In this document: in pieces, positions 37,574 through 46,324 of the stretch
How the letters are laid out: each line of letters begins with the position of its first letter
Position numbering within the stretch: position 1 is the stretch's first letter
Assembly (NCBI RefSeq): GCF_029853695.1
Contig: NZ_CP122537.1
Coordinates: 1,798,001 to 1,862,000, forward strand
DNA from: Jannaschia sp. GRR-S6-38
GTDB lineage: Bacteria > Pseudomonadota > Alphaproteobacteria > Rhodobacterales > Rhodobacteraceae
Direction of reading: 5' to 3'
Length of the DNA stretch: 64,000 nt
Translations under genes and position numbers: made by a program
Notes under the pieces: generated by a model
Database searches by the model: none
What the model saw: only the letters and a program-made list of their open reading frames with translations
What the model was told of the DNA's origin: nothing

Positions 37574-38557
37574 ATGGACAGGAACCCGCAGCACGCCAGC
37601 GCCACGGCGCTCTATCCGCCGATCGATCCGTTCGATCAGCGGATGGTCGATGTGGGGGACGGCCACACCCTTTACATGGAGCAATGCGGCAATCCCGACG
37701 GGCTGCCCGTGGTGGTGCTGCATGGCGGGCCGGGGGGCGGCTGTTCGCCGATGATGCGGCGCTTCTTCGACCCCGAACGCTACCGCGTCGTGCTGTTCGA
37801 CCAGCGCGGCTGCGGTCGCTCGCGCCCGCATGCCAGCATCCGCGACAACACGACCTGGCATCTGGTCGCCGATATCGAATTCCTGCGCGAGATGCTGGGG
37901 ATCGAGCGCTGGGCCGTCTTCGGCGGCTCCTGGGGAGCGACGCTGGCGCTGATCTACGCGATCCGCCACCCTGAGCGCGCGGCGCGGCTGTTCCTGCGCG
38001 GCGTCTTCCTGATGGAGCAGCGCGAGCTCGACTGGTTCTACGGCGGCGGGGCGGGGCAATTCTGGCCCGACCAATGGGCGCAGTTCCGGTCGCTCATCCC
38101 CGAGGAGGAGCAGGACGACCTGATCGCCGCCTATAACCGGCGGCTGTTCAACGGGTTGCCGCATGACCAGGCCCGCTTCGCGCGCGCCTGGGCCGCCTGG
38201 GAGAACGCGCTGGCCTCGATGGGCAGCCAGGGCCGGACGGGCGAGCCGGGGGGCGAATACGCGCGCGCCTTCGCGCGGCTGGAGAACCACTATTTCACGC
38301 ATCGCGGCTTCCTCGAGCATGACGGCTGGATCCGCGCCAATCTGGACAGGATCGCCGAGGTGCCGGGGCTGATCGTACAGGGCCGTTACGACATGATCTG
38401 CCCGCCGGTTTCGGCGCATTCGCTGGCGCAGGGCTGGGCCGGCGGGCATCTGCACACGGTGCCCTTCGCGGGCCACGCCCTGTCGGAGCCCGGCATCGCC
38501 GAGGCGCTGGTGCGCGGGCTCGACGCGGCGGCGGCTCGTCCGGCCTTCAGTCGCTGA
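37574..38557 (+). CDS. pip: Proline iminopeptidase
   Basis: A 327-residue alpha/beta-hydrolase that removes N-terminal proline from peptides in the cytoplasm. Motifs: [21 protein letters not shown] (oxyanion region), [14 protein letters not shown], the nucleophile elbow [23 protein letters not shown] [21 protein letters not shown] (catalytic Asp region) and [10 protein letters not shown] (catalytic His). Start chosen to give the family N terminus ([19 protein letters not shown]). The last 11 bp overlap the end of the convergent OPX gene. Confidence 0.94.
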   Translation: MDRNPQHASATALYPPIDPFDQRMVDVGDGHTLYMEQCGNPDGLPVVVLHGGPGGGCSPMMRRFFDPERYRVVLFDQRGCGRSRPHASIRDNTTWHLVADIEFLREMLGIERWAVFGGSWGATLALIYAIRHPERAARLFLRGVFLMEQRELDWFYGGGAGQFWPDQWAQFRSLIPEEEQDDLIAAYNRRLFNGLPHDQARFARAWAAWENALASMGSQGRTGEPGGEYARAFARLENHYFTHRGFLEHDGWIRANLDRIAEVPGLIVQGRYDMICPPVSAHSLAQGWAGGHLHTVPFAGHALSEPGIAEALVRGLDAAAARPAFSR

Positions 38558-39617
38558 GCGCGGCGCCCAGCCCGAAGACCGCCCCCACCAGCGAAAGCAC
38601 CGCCCGCGCCCCCCCGATGGGGCTTTCGCTGACATAGAACAGATCGCCCGACCGCACCGGGAAGCGCCCCGCGGCGAAGAGCCCCTCCGCCGCCGTCAGG
38701 TCGAGGGTGAAGACGATGCGCGCGCCCTCGGGCGGCGCCGCCGCCGCGCCGGTATAATCCCGCAGGACCAGGATGCCGGCCGGATTGCCCCGCGCCGCAT
38801 CGACACCGCCCATCGCCGCCAGCGCGTCGAGTGCGCTGGGCGCCTCGCGCGGGAAGGGGTGCATGGCCTCCGAGCCCGCGGCGCCGATCGACAGGAAGTA
38901 GCGGTCGTCGGCCTCGATCATCAGGGTGTCGCCGCCCGCCAGCCGCGCCGCGCCGCCATGGCCCGCGACGAGATCGGCCAGCGGCGCGCGATAGACCGCG
39001 CCGCCCCGGCGCAGCAGGACGCGCGGGTTGCCGAGCCCCGGCGCCACGCCGCCCGCCGCCGCGATCCCCGCCAGGACGTCCAGCCCGCCCTCGGGCAGCG
39101 GGTAGGCGCCGGGTGCCGCGACGCCGCCCAGCACGTCCACGCTGCCGCGCGGGCCGCGGGCCACGGCGAGTTGCACCTGCGCGTCCGGGGCCAGCGCCGA
39201 GAGCGCCGCCTGCAGCCGCGCGCGGGCCGCCGCCTCGCCCAGCCCGGCGAGGGGCGTGGCGCCGACATAAGGCAGGAAGACTTGGCCATCGGGCGCGACG
39301 GGCAGGTCGGCCAGGGTCGCGCTGCGGCGACCCGGATCGGCGAGGAGCGAATTGCCGCTGCCGTCCCAGACGGTGACCGTCACCCGGTCGCCGGGGCGGA
39401 TGACGGCGCCGCGCGGCCCGCCCGCGCCGATCCAGCGCGCGGCGGGCTCCGCCGCGAAGCGCGCCACCGCGTCGGGCGTCACGGCGACGATGGCGAAGCC
39501 CCGCTTGGCGGCCGGGCCGGCCAGCACCTCCGCCGCGACCCCCGCGCCGCGCGGCAGCGCGCAGGCGCTGAGCCACATCGCCAGAAGGATCACGCCGTAT
39601 CGAGTCGCCCGCATCAT
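38547..39617 (-). CDS. Polysaccharide biosynthesis/export (OPX, Wza-like) lipoprotein
   Basis: Outer-membrane export channel protein of the OPX family, 356 residues, with a lipoprotein signal peptide (ILLAMWLSAC, lipobox Cys19). The periplasmic part has the Poly_export domain (VIRPGDRVTVTVWDGSGNSLL to about residue 155) followed by SLBB-type repeats (VDVLGGVAAPGAYPLPEG, ALDALAAMGGVDAARGN, FPVRSGDLFYVSESP). It lacks a long C-terminal barrel helix. Probably the exit pore for the polysaccharide made by the genes at 44-60 kb, although it lies 5 kb away from them and is transcribed alone. Confidence 0.88.
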   Translation of the reverse strand: MMRATRYGVILLAMWLSACALPRGAGVAAEVLAGPAAKRGFAIVAVTPDAVARFAAEPAARWIGAGGPRGAVIRPGDRVTVTVWDGSGNSLLADPGRRSATLADLPVAPDGQVFLPYVGATPLAGLGEAAARARLQAALSALAPDAQVQLAVARGPRGSVDVLGGVAAPGAYPLPEGGLDVLAGIAAAGGVAPGLGNPRVLLRRGGAVYRAPLADLVAGHGGAARLAGGDTLMIEADDRYFLSIGAAGSEAMHPFPREAPSALDALAAMGGVDAARGNPAGILVLRDYTGAAAAPPEGARIVFTLDLTAAEGLFAAGRFPVRSGDLFYVSESPIGGARAVLSLVGAVFGLGAALSD

Positions 39618-39712
39618 CCGGGCACCCTAGGCAAACAGGGTTAACGGGTTCTTCGCCGGCCGGGCGCATCAGGTCGATTGCCTGACGCTGCGTCCTGTGG
39701 CCTTGTGACGGC

Positions 39713-40696
39713 ATGGGGTTCCGCATCGACTGCCTGCAATATTGCAACTGGTCCGAGACCGTCTTCCGCCAGATGCGCGCGGGCGGGCTGGATGCCGTCC
39801 ACGTCACGATCGCCTATCACGAGACCTTCCGCGAGACGGTGCTGCGGATGGAGGCGTGGAACGAGCGCTTCGCCCGCCATGCCGATCTGATCGCGCCGGC
39901 CGGCAGCGCCGCCGAGATCCGCGAAATCGCCGCCTCGGGGCGCACCGCCATCGTCTTCGGCGCGCAGAACCCGAGCCCCATCGAGGACGATATCGGGCTC
40001 GTCGAGATCCTGTACCGGCTGGGCCTGCGGATCATGCAGCTGAGCTACAACAACCAGTCGCTGCTGGCGACGGGCTGCTACGAGGCGGAGGACCCGGGCC
40101 TGACCCGGATGGGCCGCGCCGTGGTGGCCGAGATGAACCGCGTCGGCATGGTCGTCGACATGAGCCATTCCGCCGACCGCTCGACGCTCGAGGCGATGGA
40201 GGTCTCGTCCCGCCCGATCGCCATCACCCATGCCAACCCCGCGTCGTGGCACCCGGCGCGGCGCAACTTCTCCGACGACGTGCTGCGCGCGCTGGGCGCG
40301 TCGGGGGGGATGCTGGGCCTGTCGCTCTATCCCCATCACCTCAAGGACGGGTCGGATTGCACGCTGCAGCAGTTCTGCGAGGGCGCGGCGATCGCCGCCG
40401 AGCTGGTCGGCGCGGAGAATTTGGGGATCGGGTCGGACCTGTGCCAGGATCAGCCCGACAGCGTCGTCGAATGGATGCGGACGGGGCGCTGGACCCGGGC
40501 CGTCGATTACGGCGAGGGCAGCGCGGCGGCGCCCGGCTTTCCGCCGCAGCCGGACTGGTTCCGCGACAATCGCGATTTCCCCGGGTTGGCCGAAGGGCTG
40601 CGCCATGCCGGCTTCTCGGCGCCGGAGGTCGACGGGATCATGGGCGAGAACTGGATGCGCTTCTTCGAGGCGGGCTTCGGCCCGGGCGCGGCGTGA
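39713..40696 (+). CDS. Membrane dipeptidase (peptidase M19, renal dipeptidase family)
   Basis: A 327-residue zinc hydrolase of the M19 family. Motifs: VDMSHSADRSTLEAM (metal His), ITHANPASWHPARRNFSDDVL (His and substrate region), NLGIGSDLCQDQP (Asp) and VDGIMGENWMRFF (family C-terminal GxN-W). The usual N-terminal HxD metal pair is not clear: the start reads FRIDCLQYCNWSET, so the first site may be altered. M19 enzymes cleave dipeptides or act on D-amino-acid-containing substrates. It is coupled to the next gene by a GTGA overlap and is the first gene of the DUF3726/Ldh cluster. Confidence 0.87.
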   Translation: MGFRIDCLQYCNWSETVFRQMRAGGLDAVHVTIAYHETFRETVLRMEAWNERFARHADLIAPAGSAAEIREIAASGRTAIVFGAQNPSPIEDDIGLVEILYRLGLRIMQLSYNNQSLLATGCYEAEDPGLTRMGRAVVAEMNRVGMVVDMSHSADRSTLEAMEVSSRPIAITHANPASWHPARRNFSDDVLRALGASGGMLGLSLYPHHLKDGSDCTLQQFCEGAAIAAELVGAENLGIGSDLCQDQPDSVVEWMRTGRWTRAVDYGEGSAAAPGFPPQPDWFRDNRDFPGLAEGLRHAGFSAPEVDGIMGENWMRFFEAGFGPGAA

Positions 40697-42303
40697 GCCC
40701 GCTGCGGCCGCCCGAGCAGGTCATGCGCCTGGAGCGGATGGGCGCCTTCCACCAGTGCCGGCTGAGCTTCATGCGTGTGCTGCTGCGGCGGCTGAAGGCC
40801 GAGGGCTGGCGCGTGACCCGACCGCTCTTCGAGATCGCCGCGGACGGCACGGGGCGCGCGGTCTATACCGCACAGGGGCCCGAGCGGGCCTATTCGCTGG
40901 TCTGCTTCGCGCATGACCTGGCCGATGCGGACCGATCGGACCGGGTGATCGCGACGCGCTGGGACGCGACCTTCGCGCTGCATGACGGGGTGCCGACCGA
41001 GGCCGACCTCGCCCGGCTGGAGGCCAATGTGCCGCGGCAGGAGGCGGGGCGGATCGGACCCGGCGAGCTGTGCCTGAGCCGGGCCAACCGGTCGGTGCGC
41101 CTTTTCGCGCATGTCGTCGACGCGCTGGCCGCCGGGCGGCAGCCCGACCCCCTGCGGGTCGAGGCGGTGGGCTATCTGATGCGGACGACGGCGGTCTACG
41201 GTTCGGGCAAGTTCGGCGCCGCCGACCGCGCGCGGATCTGCGACCGGCCCGAATTCGCGGCCCCCTTCCAGCCCGAGATGCTGACCGTCTGGCTGATCCG
41301 GAGCTTCGTGATGGACCAGGTGGAGGCGATGGCCGCCGCGCGCGCGCCCGACACCGCCGTGACGCTCGAGCCCGCGCTGCGCCGCCGCTTCGGGATCGGC
41401 AATTCGACGGGGCTGGGCATGGCGCCCTTCCTGGTCAACCACCCCGCGCTGCTGCATCGCTGGATCGCCGCGCGCGAGACCGCGCTGGCGCGCGTGCTGG
41501 ACGCTCCGGTGACGCCCGAGACGATCGCGGGGTTCGAGGCCGCGCGCGACCGGGCCGCCGCGAATGTCGCAGGCTGGCAGTCGCGCCATCCCGCGCAGGC
41601 CGAGAAGCTGGCGGGGCTGCGCGCCGATATGGAGCGGCTGGTGGCGCAGCCGGTGGAGAGCTGGGGCCTGCTCTGGACCTGGGCGCAGGCGGCGCTGTCG
41701 GTCGAGGGACAGGAGATGCTGGTCTCGCTGATGATGGAGCCGCACGGGCACCTGGTCGACGACCTGGCCGACGGGATGGCCGCCGACGAGGCCGCTTGCT
41801 TCGCCATCGACGGCGCGATGTCGGTGGCGGATCTGCGGGCCATCGTCGCGCGCGTCCATCCGGGCGCGCCGCAGGGCGCGCCGGCCCGGATCTGGTTCAC
41901 CTCCGCCGACAAGATGGAGCCGCGGCTGGGCGCGGCCTGTCCCGAGCTGGAGCCCTATGCCCAGCCGCTGACCTGCGCGCGCGACGCCGCGCGACTGCGC
42001 GCCGCGCTGGCCGGGGCCACGGGCGCGGTCGCCGATTTCCTGATCGCGCATCCCGAGCATCGCCACGCCGTGCGCCGCGCCCAGATCGCTGCGCGGCATC
42101 CTTACGCCGAGATCCGCGACGACCTCGCGGCCGGCGATCTGCGCCCCTTCGACATGCTGCGCGCCAAGCTCAGCTTCTTCGGGGCGGGGCGGTTCGATCC
42201 GCGCTCCGACCGCTGGCTGCGGATCGAGATGTTCCGCGGCGCGCCTTACCCCGAGGAGCTGCCCGCCTGCGGAGCCGAGCCCTGGGCCGGCCTGCCGCAA
42301 TGA
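40693..42303 (+). CDS. Conserved protein of unknown function in the dipeptidase/DUF3726/Ldh cluster
   Basis: A 536-residue soluble protein beginning GTG at the dipeptidase stop (GTGA). No signal peptide or membrane segment. The N-terminal 130 residues read MRLERMGAFHQCRLSFMRVLLRRLKAEGW with SLVCFAHDLADADRSDRVIATRWDATFAL; the middle has GYLMRTTAVYGSGKFGAADRARI and a GIGNSTGLGMAPFLVNHP glycine-rich stretch that could bind a phosphate or nucleotide; the C-terminal half has SLMMEPHGHLVDDLAD and PARIWFTSADKMEPRLG. The well-formed conserved-looking blocks argue for a real enzyme, but I do not recognise the family. Its tight link to the dipeptidase, DUF3726 and Ldh genes suggests a shared catabolic path. 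Confidence 0.8.
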   Translation: MSPLRPPEQVMRLERMGAFHQCRLSFMRVLLRRLKAEGWRVTRPLFEIAADGTGRAVYTAQGPERAYSLVCFAHDLADADRSDRVIATRWDATFALHDGVPTEADLARLEANVPRQEAGRIGPGELCLSRANRSVRLFAHVVDALAAGRQPDPLRVEAVGYLMRTTAVYGSGKFGAADRARICDRPEFAAPFQPEMLTVWLIRSFVMDQVEAMAAARAPDTAVTLEPALRRRFGIGNSTGLGMAPFLVNHPALLHRWIAARETALARVLDAPVTPETIAGFEAARDRAAANVAGWQSRHPAQAEKLAGLRADMERLVAQPVESWGLLWTWAQAALSVEGQEMLVSLMMEPHGHLVDDLADGMAADEAACFAIDGAMSVADLRAIVARVHPGAPQGAPARIWFTSADKMEPRLGAACPELEPYAQPLTCARDAARLRAALAGATGAVADFLIAHPEHRHAVRRAQIAARHPYAEIRDDLAAGDLRPFDMLRAKLSFFGAGRFDPRSDRWLRIEMFRGAPYPEELPACGAEPWAGLPQ

Positions 42304-42310
42304 CGGCGCC

Positions 42311-42925
42311 GTGAACCTGTCCGGCGGCGAGATCGAGGCGCTGGCCCGCAAGTCCGCGCGCGGCGCCGGGCTGCCTTGGGGGTTGGCCGAGGAGGCGGGC
42401 ATGGCGACGCGCTGGCTGGCCGAGCATGGCCGCCCCGGCGTGGCGGCGCTGGCCGCGCTGCTGCCCGCGATCGACGGGCGGCCGCCGATGATGCCGGTCC
42501 CGGGGGCCGGGGACTGGCGCCCGCGGGGCGAGGCGCTCTGCCCGATCTGCACCGGCGCGGCGCTGGCCGACCGGCTGGCGACCGGGCCCCTGCGGCTGCG
42601 CTGCGTGCTGGCGCCGCTTCTGCTGGTGCCGCAGGTCGCGCTGGTCGCGTCGCAGACGGGGCGGGCGCTTGCGGTGGACTGGCCGGGCGGGGGTGCGGCG
42701 CTTGGGCCCGACCCGGTCTGGCGCGGCGCGGCGATGCCCGCGCGGGCCGACGTGACGCTGGCCCCTTGCGAGATGCCCGCCCTGCCGCCGGTGCGGCCCG
42801 CCACGCCCGCGCCCAGCGACCCGGAGGCGGTGGCGCGGCTCGACGCCTTCGCCCGCCGCATCTATGCCCCCGCCCATCTCGGCCGCGACGACGGCGCGGG
42901 CGCCGGCCTGACCGACACCGACTGA
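42311..42925 (+). CDS. DUF3726 domain-containing protein
   Basis: A 204-residue protein starting GTG 7 bp after the previous stop. It opens LSGGEIEALARKSARGAGLPWGLAEEAGMATRWLAEHG, the recognisable DUF3726 N terminus (about residues 3-40). The rest is strand-rich with one Cys pair (ALCPICTG) and a Pro/Ala-rich tail. The function is unknown; in relatives it sits beside Ldh-family dehydrogenases and M19 dipeptidases as here, so it may be a subunit or assembly partner of one of them. Confidence 0.82.
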   Translation: MNLSGGEIEALARKSARGAGLPWGLAEEAGMATRWLAEHGRPGVAALAALLPAIDGRPPMMPVPGAGDWRPRGEALCPICTGAALADRLATGPLRLRCVLAPLLLVPQVALVASQTGRALAVDWPGGGAALGPDPVWRGAAMPARADVTLAPCEMPALPPVRPATPAPSDPEAVARLDAFARRIYAPAHLGRDDGAGAGLTDTD

Positions 42926-42937
42926 GAGGATCGCCCG

Positions 42938-43944
42938 ATGACCCACGAAACCCTGACGCTGGACGAGATCGAGGCGCTGGCCTTCGACGCGCTGGTGGCC
43001 GCGGGCGCGAGCGAGCTGCAGGCCCGCCCGCTGGCCCGCGCCACCGCCGCCACCGAGGCGGATGGCGTGGCGAGCCACGGGCTGGCCTATATCCCGATCT
43101 ATGCCGAACACCTGCGCTGCGGAAAGGTCCGGGGCGATGCCGCGCCGCGGGTCGAGACCCGAAGCCCGGCGTGATCCGCGTCGATGCGGCCAACGGCTTC
43201 GCCCATGCGGCGATTGAGGCCGGGCTGGCCCCGATGCTGGCGGCGGCGCGGGCGAACGGCGTGGCGGCGCTGGCGATCTGGAACAGCTACAATTGCGGTG
43301 TCCTCGGCGTGCACACGGCGCGGATCGCGGGCGAGGGGCTGCTGGGGCTGGGCTTCACCAACGCCCCCGCCTCGATCGCGCCGGGCGGCGGGTCGGTGCC
43401 GGTGGTGGGCACCAACCCGATCTCGCTGGCCGCGCCAGACGGGCAAGGCGGCGCCGCGCTGCTGATCGACCAGTCGGCCAGCGTCATCGCGAAATCCGAG
43501 ATCATGAAGCACAACCGCGAGGGCCGGCCGATCCCCGAAGGCTGGGCGCTGGATGCCGAGGGCAATCCCACGACGGATCCGGCCGTCGCGCTGAAGGGCT
43601 CGATGGCGCCGGCGGGTGGCTATAAGGGCGTGGGCCTTGCGCTGATCGTCGAGACGCTGGCGGCGGCGATGACCGGGGCGGTTTTGGGCAAGGATGCCTC
43701 GCCCTTCTCGGGCCCGGTGGGCGGGCCGCCCGCGACGGGGCAGATGTTCCTCGCCCTCGATCCGGGCGCGACCTCGGGCGGGGCCTTCGCGGACCGGATG
43801 GCGGCGCTCGCGGGTGCGGTCCGCGAGCAGGCGGGCGCGCGCCTGCCCGGCGACGGGCGCGCCGCGGCGCGGGCGCGGGCGGGCGGCGGGGTCGCGGTGG
43901 CGTCGGCCACGCTGGAGCGCATTCGGGCCGGGATGGCGGGCTGA
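42938..43944 (+). pseudogene. Ldh family oxidoreductase (malate/L-lactate dehydrogenase family), single-base frameshift
   Basis: NAD(P)-dependent ketoacid/imine reductase of the YlbC/DpkA class. Residues 1-75 lie in frame 42938 (DGVASHGLAYIP with the conserved catalytic His), which stops after PRVETRSPA. The rest, from KPGVIRVDAANGFAHAAIEAG to the stop at 43944, continues in the next frame with ALAIWNSYNCGVLG, VVGTNPISLA and GGYKGVGLALIVE. Relatives read RVETRKPGVIRVDA across the join; adding one base (a G) at 43160-43162 restores exactly this and a normal 335-residue protein. So one base is missing. Both halves otherwise look under constraint, which favours a sequence error or a very recent loss. 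Confidence 0.88.
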
Positions 43945-43988
43945 GCGTCGCGCGGGGCGGGCCGTCCGGCGTTACTTCCGCGCAGGCC

Positions 43989-44927
43989 CTAAAGCCGCGC
44001 CGGGTCGATGCCGGCCCGGGCCATCTCCTCCCGCACCGCGCGGGTCGGGCCCCGCCCGAACGCTCCCGCCAGCGTGGCCCGGGCCGCGGCCCCGTCGCCG
44101 CGCAGCGCGTGCTGGCCCGCCTTGGCCACCGCAAAGGCCAGCCCGCCGGGCACCGACCGGGGACGCCAGCGCCGCAGGAACGCGATCCGGGCGCGATGCT
44201 TGAACCATTCCGAGAAGGGCGAGGCGCGGCGCCGCGCGCCGGCCGAGCCGATAGAGGCGCCCGAGACGTGGCGGACCACGGCTTCGGGGCAGTGCAGAAT
44301 CGGCATCGTGCCGCGGCGCTGCGCCCAGTCCACCTCCTCGTAATAGAGGAAATACCCCTCCGGCATCGGGCCCGCGCATTCGATGAAGGCCCGCGAGGCG
44401 ACGAGGCTGGCGCCGGTGACAAAGTCGATCCGCGCCGGATCGGGCGGCGTGGCGTCGGCGGGCGCGTGCTGGTTCAGGTTGCGCGTCACGCCGGTGCGCC
44501 AGTCGATGACGCCGCCGTCGATCTGGATGCCGCCCGGCTCCTCGGCATAGAGCACGCGACCGGCGATCATCGCCCAGCCCTCCGGCGCGGGATGAGTGGC
44601 GAAGCGCGCGGGCGTCTTGGGCGGGACGATCGTGTCGGGGTTGAGGATCCAGAACCGCGCGAGCCCGGGATCGGCGCGCAATCGCTCGAGGCCGCGGTTC
44701 ACCCCGGCCGCGAAGCCCCCATTCGGCGCCTCGATCACCTCGAGTTGGTGGGGCGCCGGCGCGACGCGGCCGCGGAGGCGCGCTACCGTGTCGTCGGGCG
44801 AGGCATTGTCGACGACCACGACGCGGAGCGCCACGCCGGGCGCGGCCAGGAGGCTGTCGAGGCAGGCGTCGATTACCTCCGCCGCGCGATGGGTGACGAT
44901 GACCACCCCGAGGCGCGGCAGGCTCAT
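43989..44927 (-). CDS. Glycosyltransferase family 2 (rhamnosyltransferase-like)
   Basis: A 312-residue GT-A fold enzyme that adds a sugar to the lipid-linked repeat unit at the cytoplasmic face of the membrane. Visible: VVIVTHRAAEVIDACLDSLL at the N terminus, VVDNASPDDT, PNGGFAAGVNRGL, the DxD-like FWILNPDTIV, and GYFLYYEEVDWAQRRG with acceptor-site residues. The layout resembles WbbL-type rhamnosyltransferases. The ATG overlaps the stop of the polymerase gene (ATGA), so it ends the minus-strand operon beta-helix protein, polymerase, glycosyltransferase. Confidence 0.9.
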   Translation of the reverse strand: MSLPRLGVVIVTHRAAEVIDACLDSLLAAPGVALRVVVVDNASPDDTVARLRGRVAPAPHQLEVIEAPNGGFAAGVNRGLERLRADPGLARFWILNPDTIVPPKTPARFATHPAPEGWAMIAGRVLYAEEPGGIQIDGGVIDWRTGVTRNLNQHAPADATPPDPARIDFVTGASLVASRAFIECAGPMPEGYFLYYEEVDWAQRRGTMPILHCPEAVVRHVSGASIGSAGARRRASPFSEWFKHRARIAFLRRWRPRSVPGGLAFAVAKAGQHALRGDGAAARATLAGAFGRGPTRAVREEMARAGIDPARL

Positions 44928-46324
44928 CGTCGCGCGTAGCGGGGCGGGCGGGCCGCGCCCTGCGGCTCGGGGAAGCGGGTGTAGCTCGGGGCGGGACGGC
45001 GCGCCCGCTCCGCCCGCGTTTGGCGCTCGCCCTTGCCGGGCCGCGGCCCATCGGGCGCCACCTCGCTCGGTTCGGCCGGATGCAAAAGGAAAGCCGTCGA
45101 GCCGAGGATGAAGAAGGTGAAGGAGTAGATGTTGGTCCAGACATGGACGGTCGCCAGCGTGAAGGCCAGGCCGATCAGCGTGAAGACGCAGGCCCGGCGG
45201 ATCCGCCCCTCGCGGCTTTCGGCGGCGAGTGGCAGGCGCATCAGCCGGACCAGGATCGTCAGCCAGCCTGCCGTCAGCAGCGCGAAAGCCGGCAGGCCGT
45301 AGCGCATCGCCGTCAGCAGCCAGAAATTGTCGACCGAGGAGGAGTGCATCCAGTCGGGCCGGACCCATTCGTTGAGCCCGATGCCGAGGATCGGATTGGC
45401 CCAGACATTCATCATCCCCCATTCGAAGATGATGGCCCGCCAATAGGCGTTATGGGCCGAGAAGGTGGCGTAGCTGAGGAAGACCTGGATGGCCGTGCGG
45501 TTCGACAGCAGGCCCACCGTGGCATAGGCCAGCGCGAAGAGCCCCACCAGCAGCCACCAGCGCCAGGTCAGCCGCCGGAAGGTGGCGGCCCAAACGATCA
45601 TGCCGAGCTGCAGCGCGATGGCCAGCAGCGCGCCCGAGGACAGCGCGAGGAACCCCGCGCCCGCGACGGCGCCGGCGGCGAGCCAGCGGCGGGTGTCGGA
45701 CATGGTGTCCTTCAGGCCGACGAAGGTCATCGAGAAGGCGATCGAGCAGAACAGGCCGAAATGGATCGGGTGCGCGAAAATGGCCTGCACCCGTTCGAGC
45801 CCGAGGCGGGGATCGGACGGGACCTCGTCGACCGAGACGAGGCCGGGGAGGGCCGCGATGGCCCGGACGATCGGCGAGGCGCCGGTCAGGGCCTCGTATA
45901 TCGCCGCCGGCAGCACGATCAGGATGACCAGAAGGATGATCCGGCAGAAGCCGAGAAACGCCTCGACGCTGCGGATCGTGGCGCGGGCGATGACGTAGCC
46001 GCCGAGGAACTCGACGCCCACCGAGGGGGCCTGCTGGATCACGCGGTCGGGATTGTTGGCCAGAAGGGCGAGCGTCATCCATGCGGCGAATCCCACGAAG
46101 AGCCAATCGGTCGCGATCACCGGTCCGTAGCGGCCGCGCAGCAGCTGCGCGAGCAGGGGCAGCGTCACGGCCAGAAGCAGGATGCGCAGGCCGGTCAGGT
46201 AGAGCGGGCCCAGATGCATTCCGACCGGCACGACGACCGCCAGGAGGTAGAGCGGCACCAGCGCGCGCGACGCCGATCCGGTGGCGGGGGCGGCGCCCCG
46301 CAGATCCGTGGTCGCGGCGGTCAT
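44924..46324 (-). CDS. O-antigen ligase family / Wzy-type polymerase
   Basis: A 466-residue integral membrane protein with about ten to twelve helices and a large periplasmic loop before the last helices containing FSAHNAYWRAIIFEWGMMN and NPILGIGLNEWVRPDWMHSSSVDNFWL, a pattern of the Wzy_C/O-antigen ligase family (conserved His and Arg). It would polymerise repeat units after Wzx flipping, or ligate the glycan. The C-terminal 45 residues are basic and low complexity. The true start is the ATG that overlaps the stop of the beta-helix gene; the apparent 1076-residue fusion arises from the upstream frameshift. Confidence 0.87.
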   Translation of the reverse strand: MTAATTDLRGAAPATGSASRALVPLYLLAVVVPVGMHLGPLYLTGLRILLLAVTLPLLAQLLRGRYGPVIATDWLFVGFAAWMTLALLANNPDRVIQQAPSVGVEFLGGYVIARATIRSVEAFLGFCRIILLVILIVLPAAIYEALTGASPIVRAIAALPGLVSVDEVPSDPRLGLERVQAIFAHPIHFGLFCSIAFSMTFVGLKDTMSDTRRWLAAGAVAGAGFLALSSGALLAIALQLGMIVWAATFRRLTWRWWLLVGLFALAYATVGLLSNRTAIQVFLSYATFSAHNAYWRAIIFEWGMMNVWANPILGIGLNEWVRPDWMHSSSVDNFWLLTAMRYGLPAFALLTAGWLTILVRLMRLPLAAESREGRIRRACVFTLIGLAFTLATVHVWTNIYSFTFFILGSTAFLLHPAEPSEVAPDGPRPGKGERQTRAERARRPAPSYTRFPEPQGAARPPRYARR

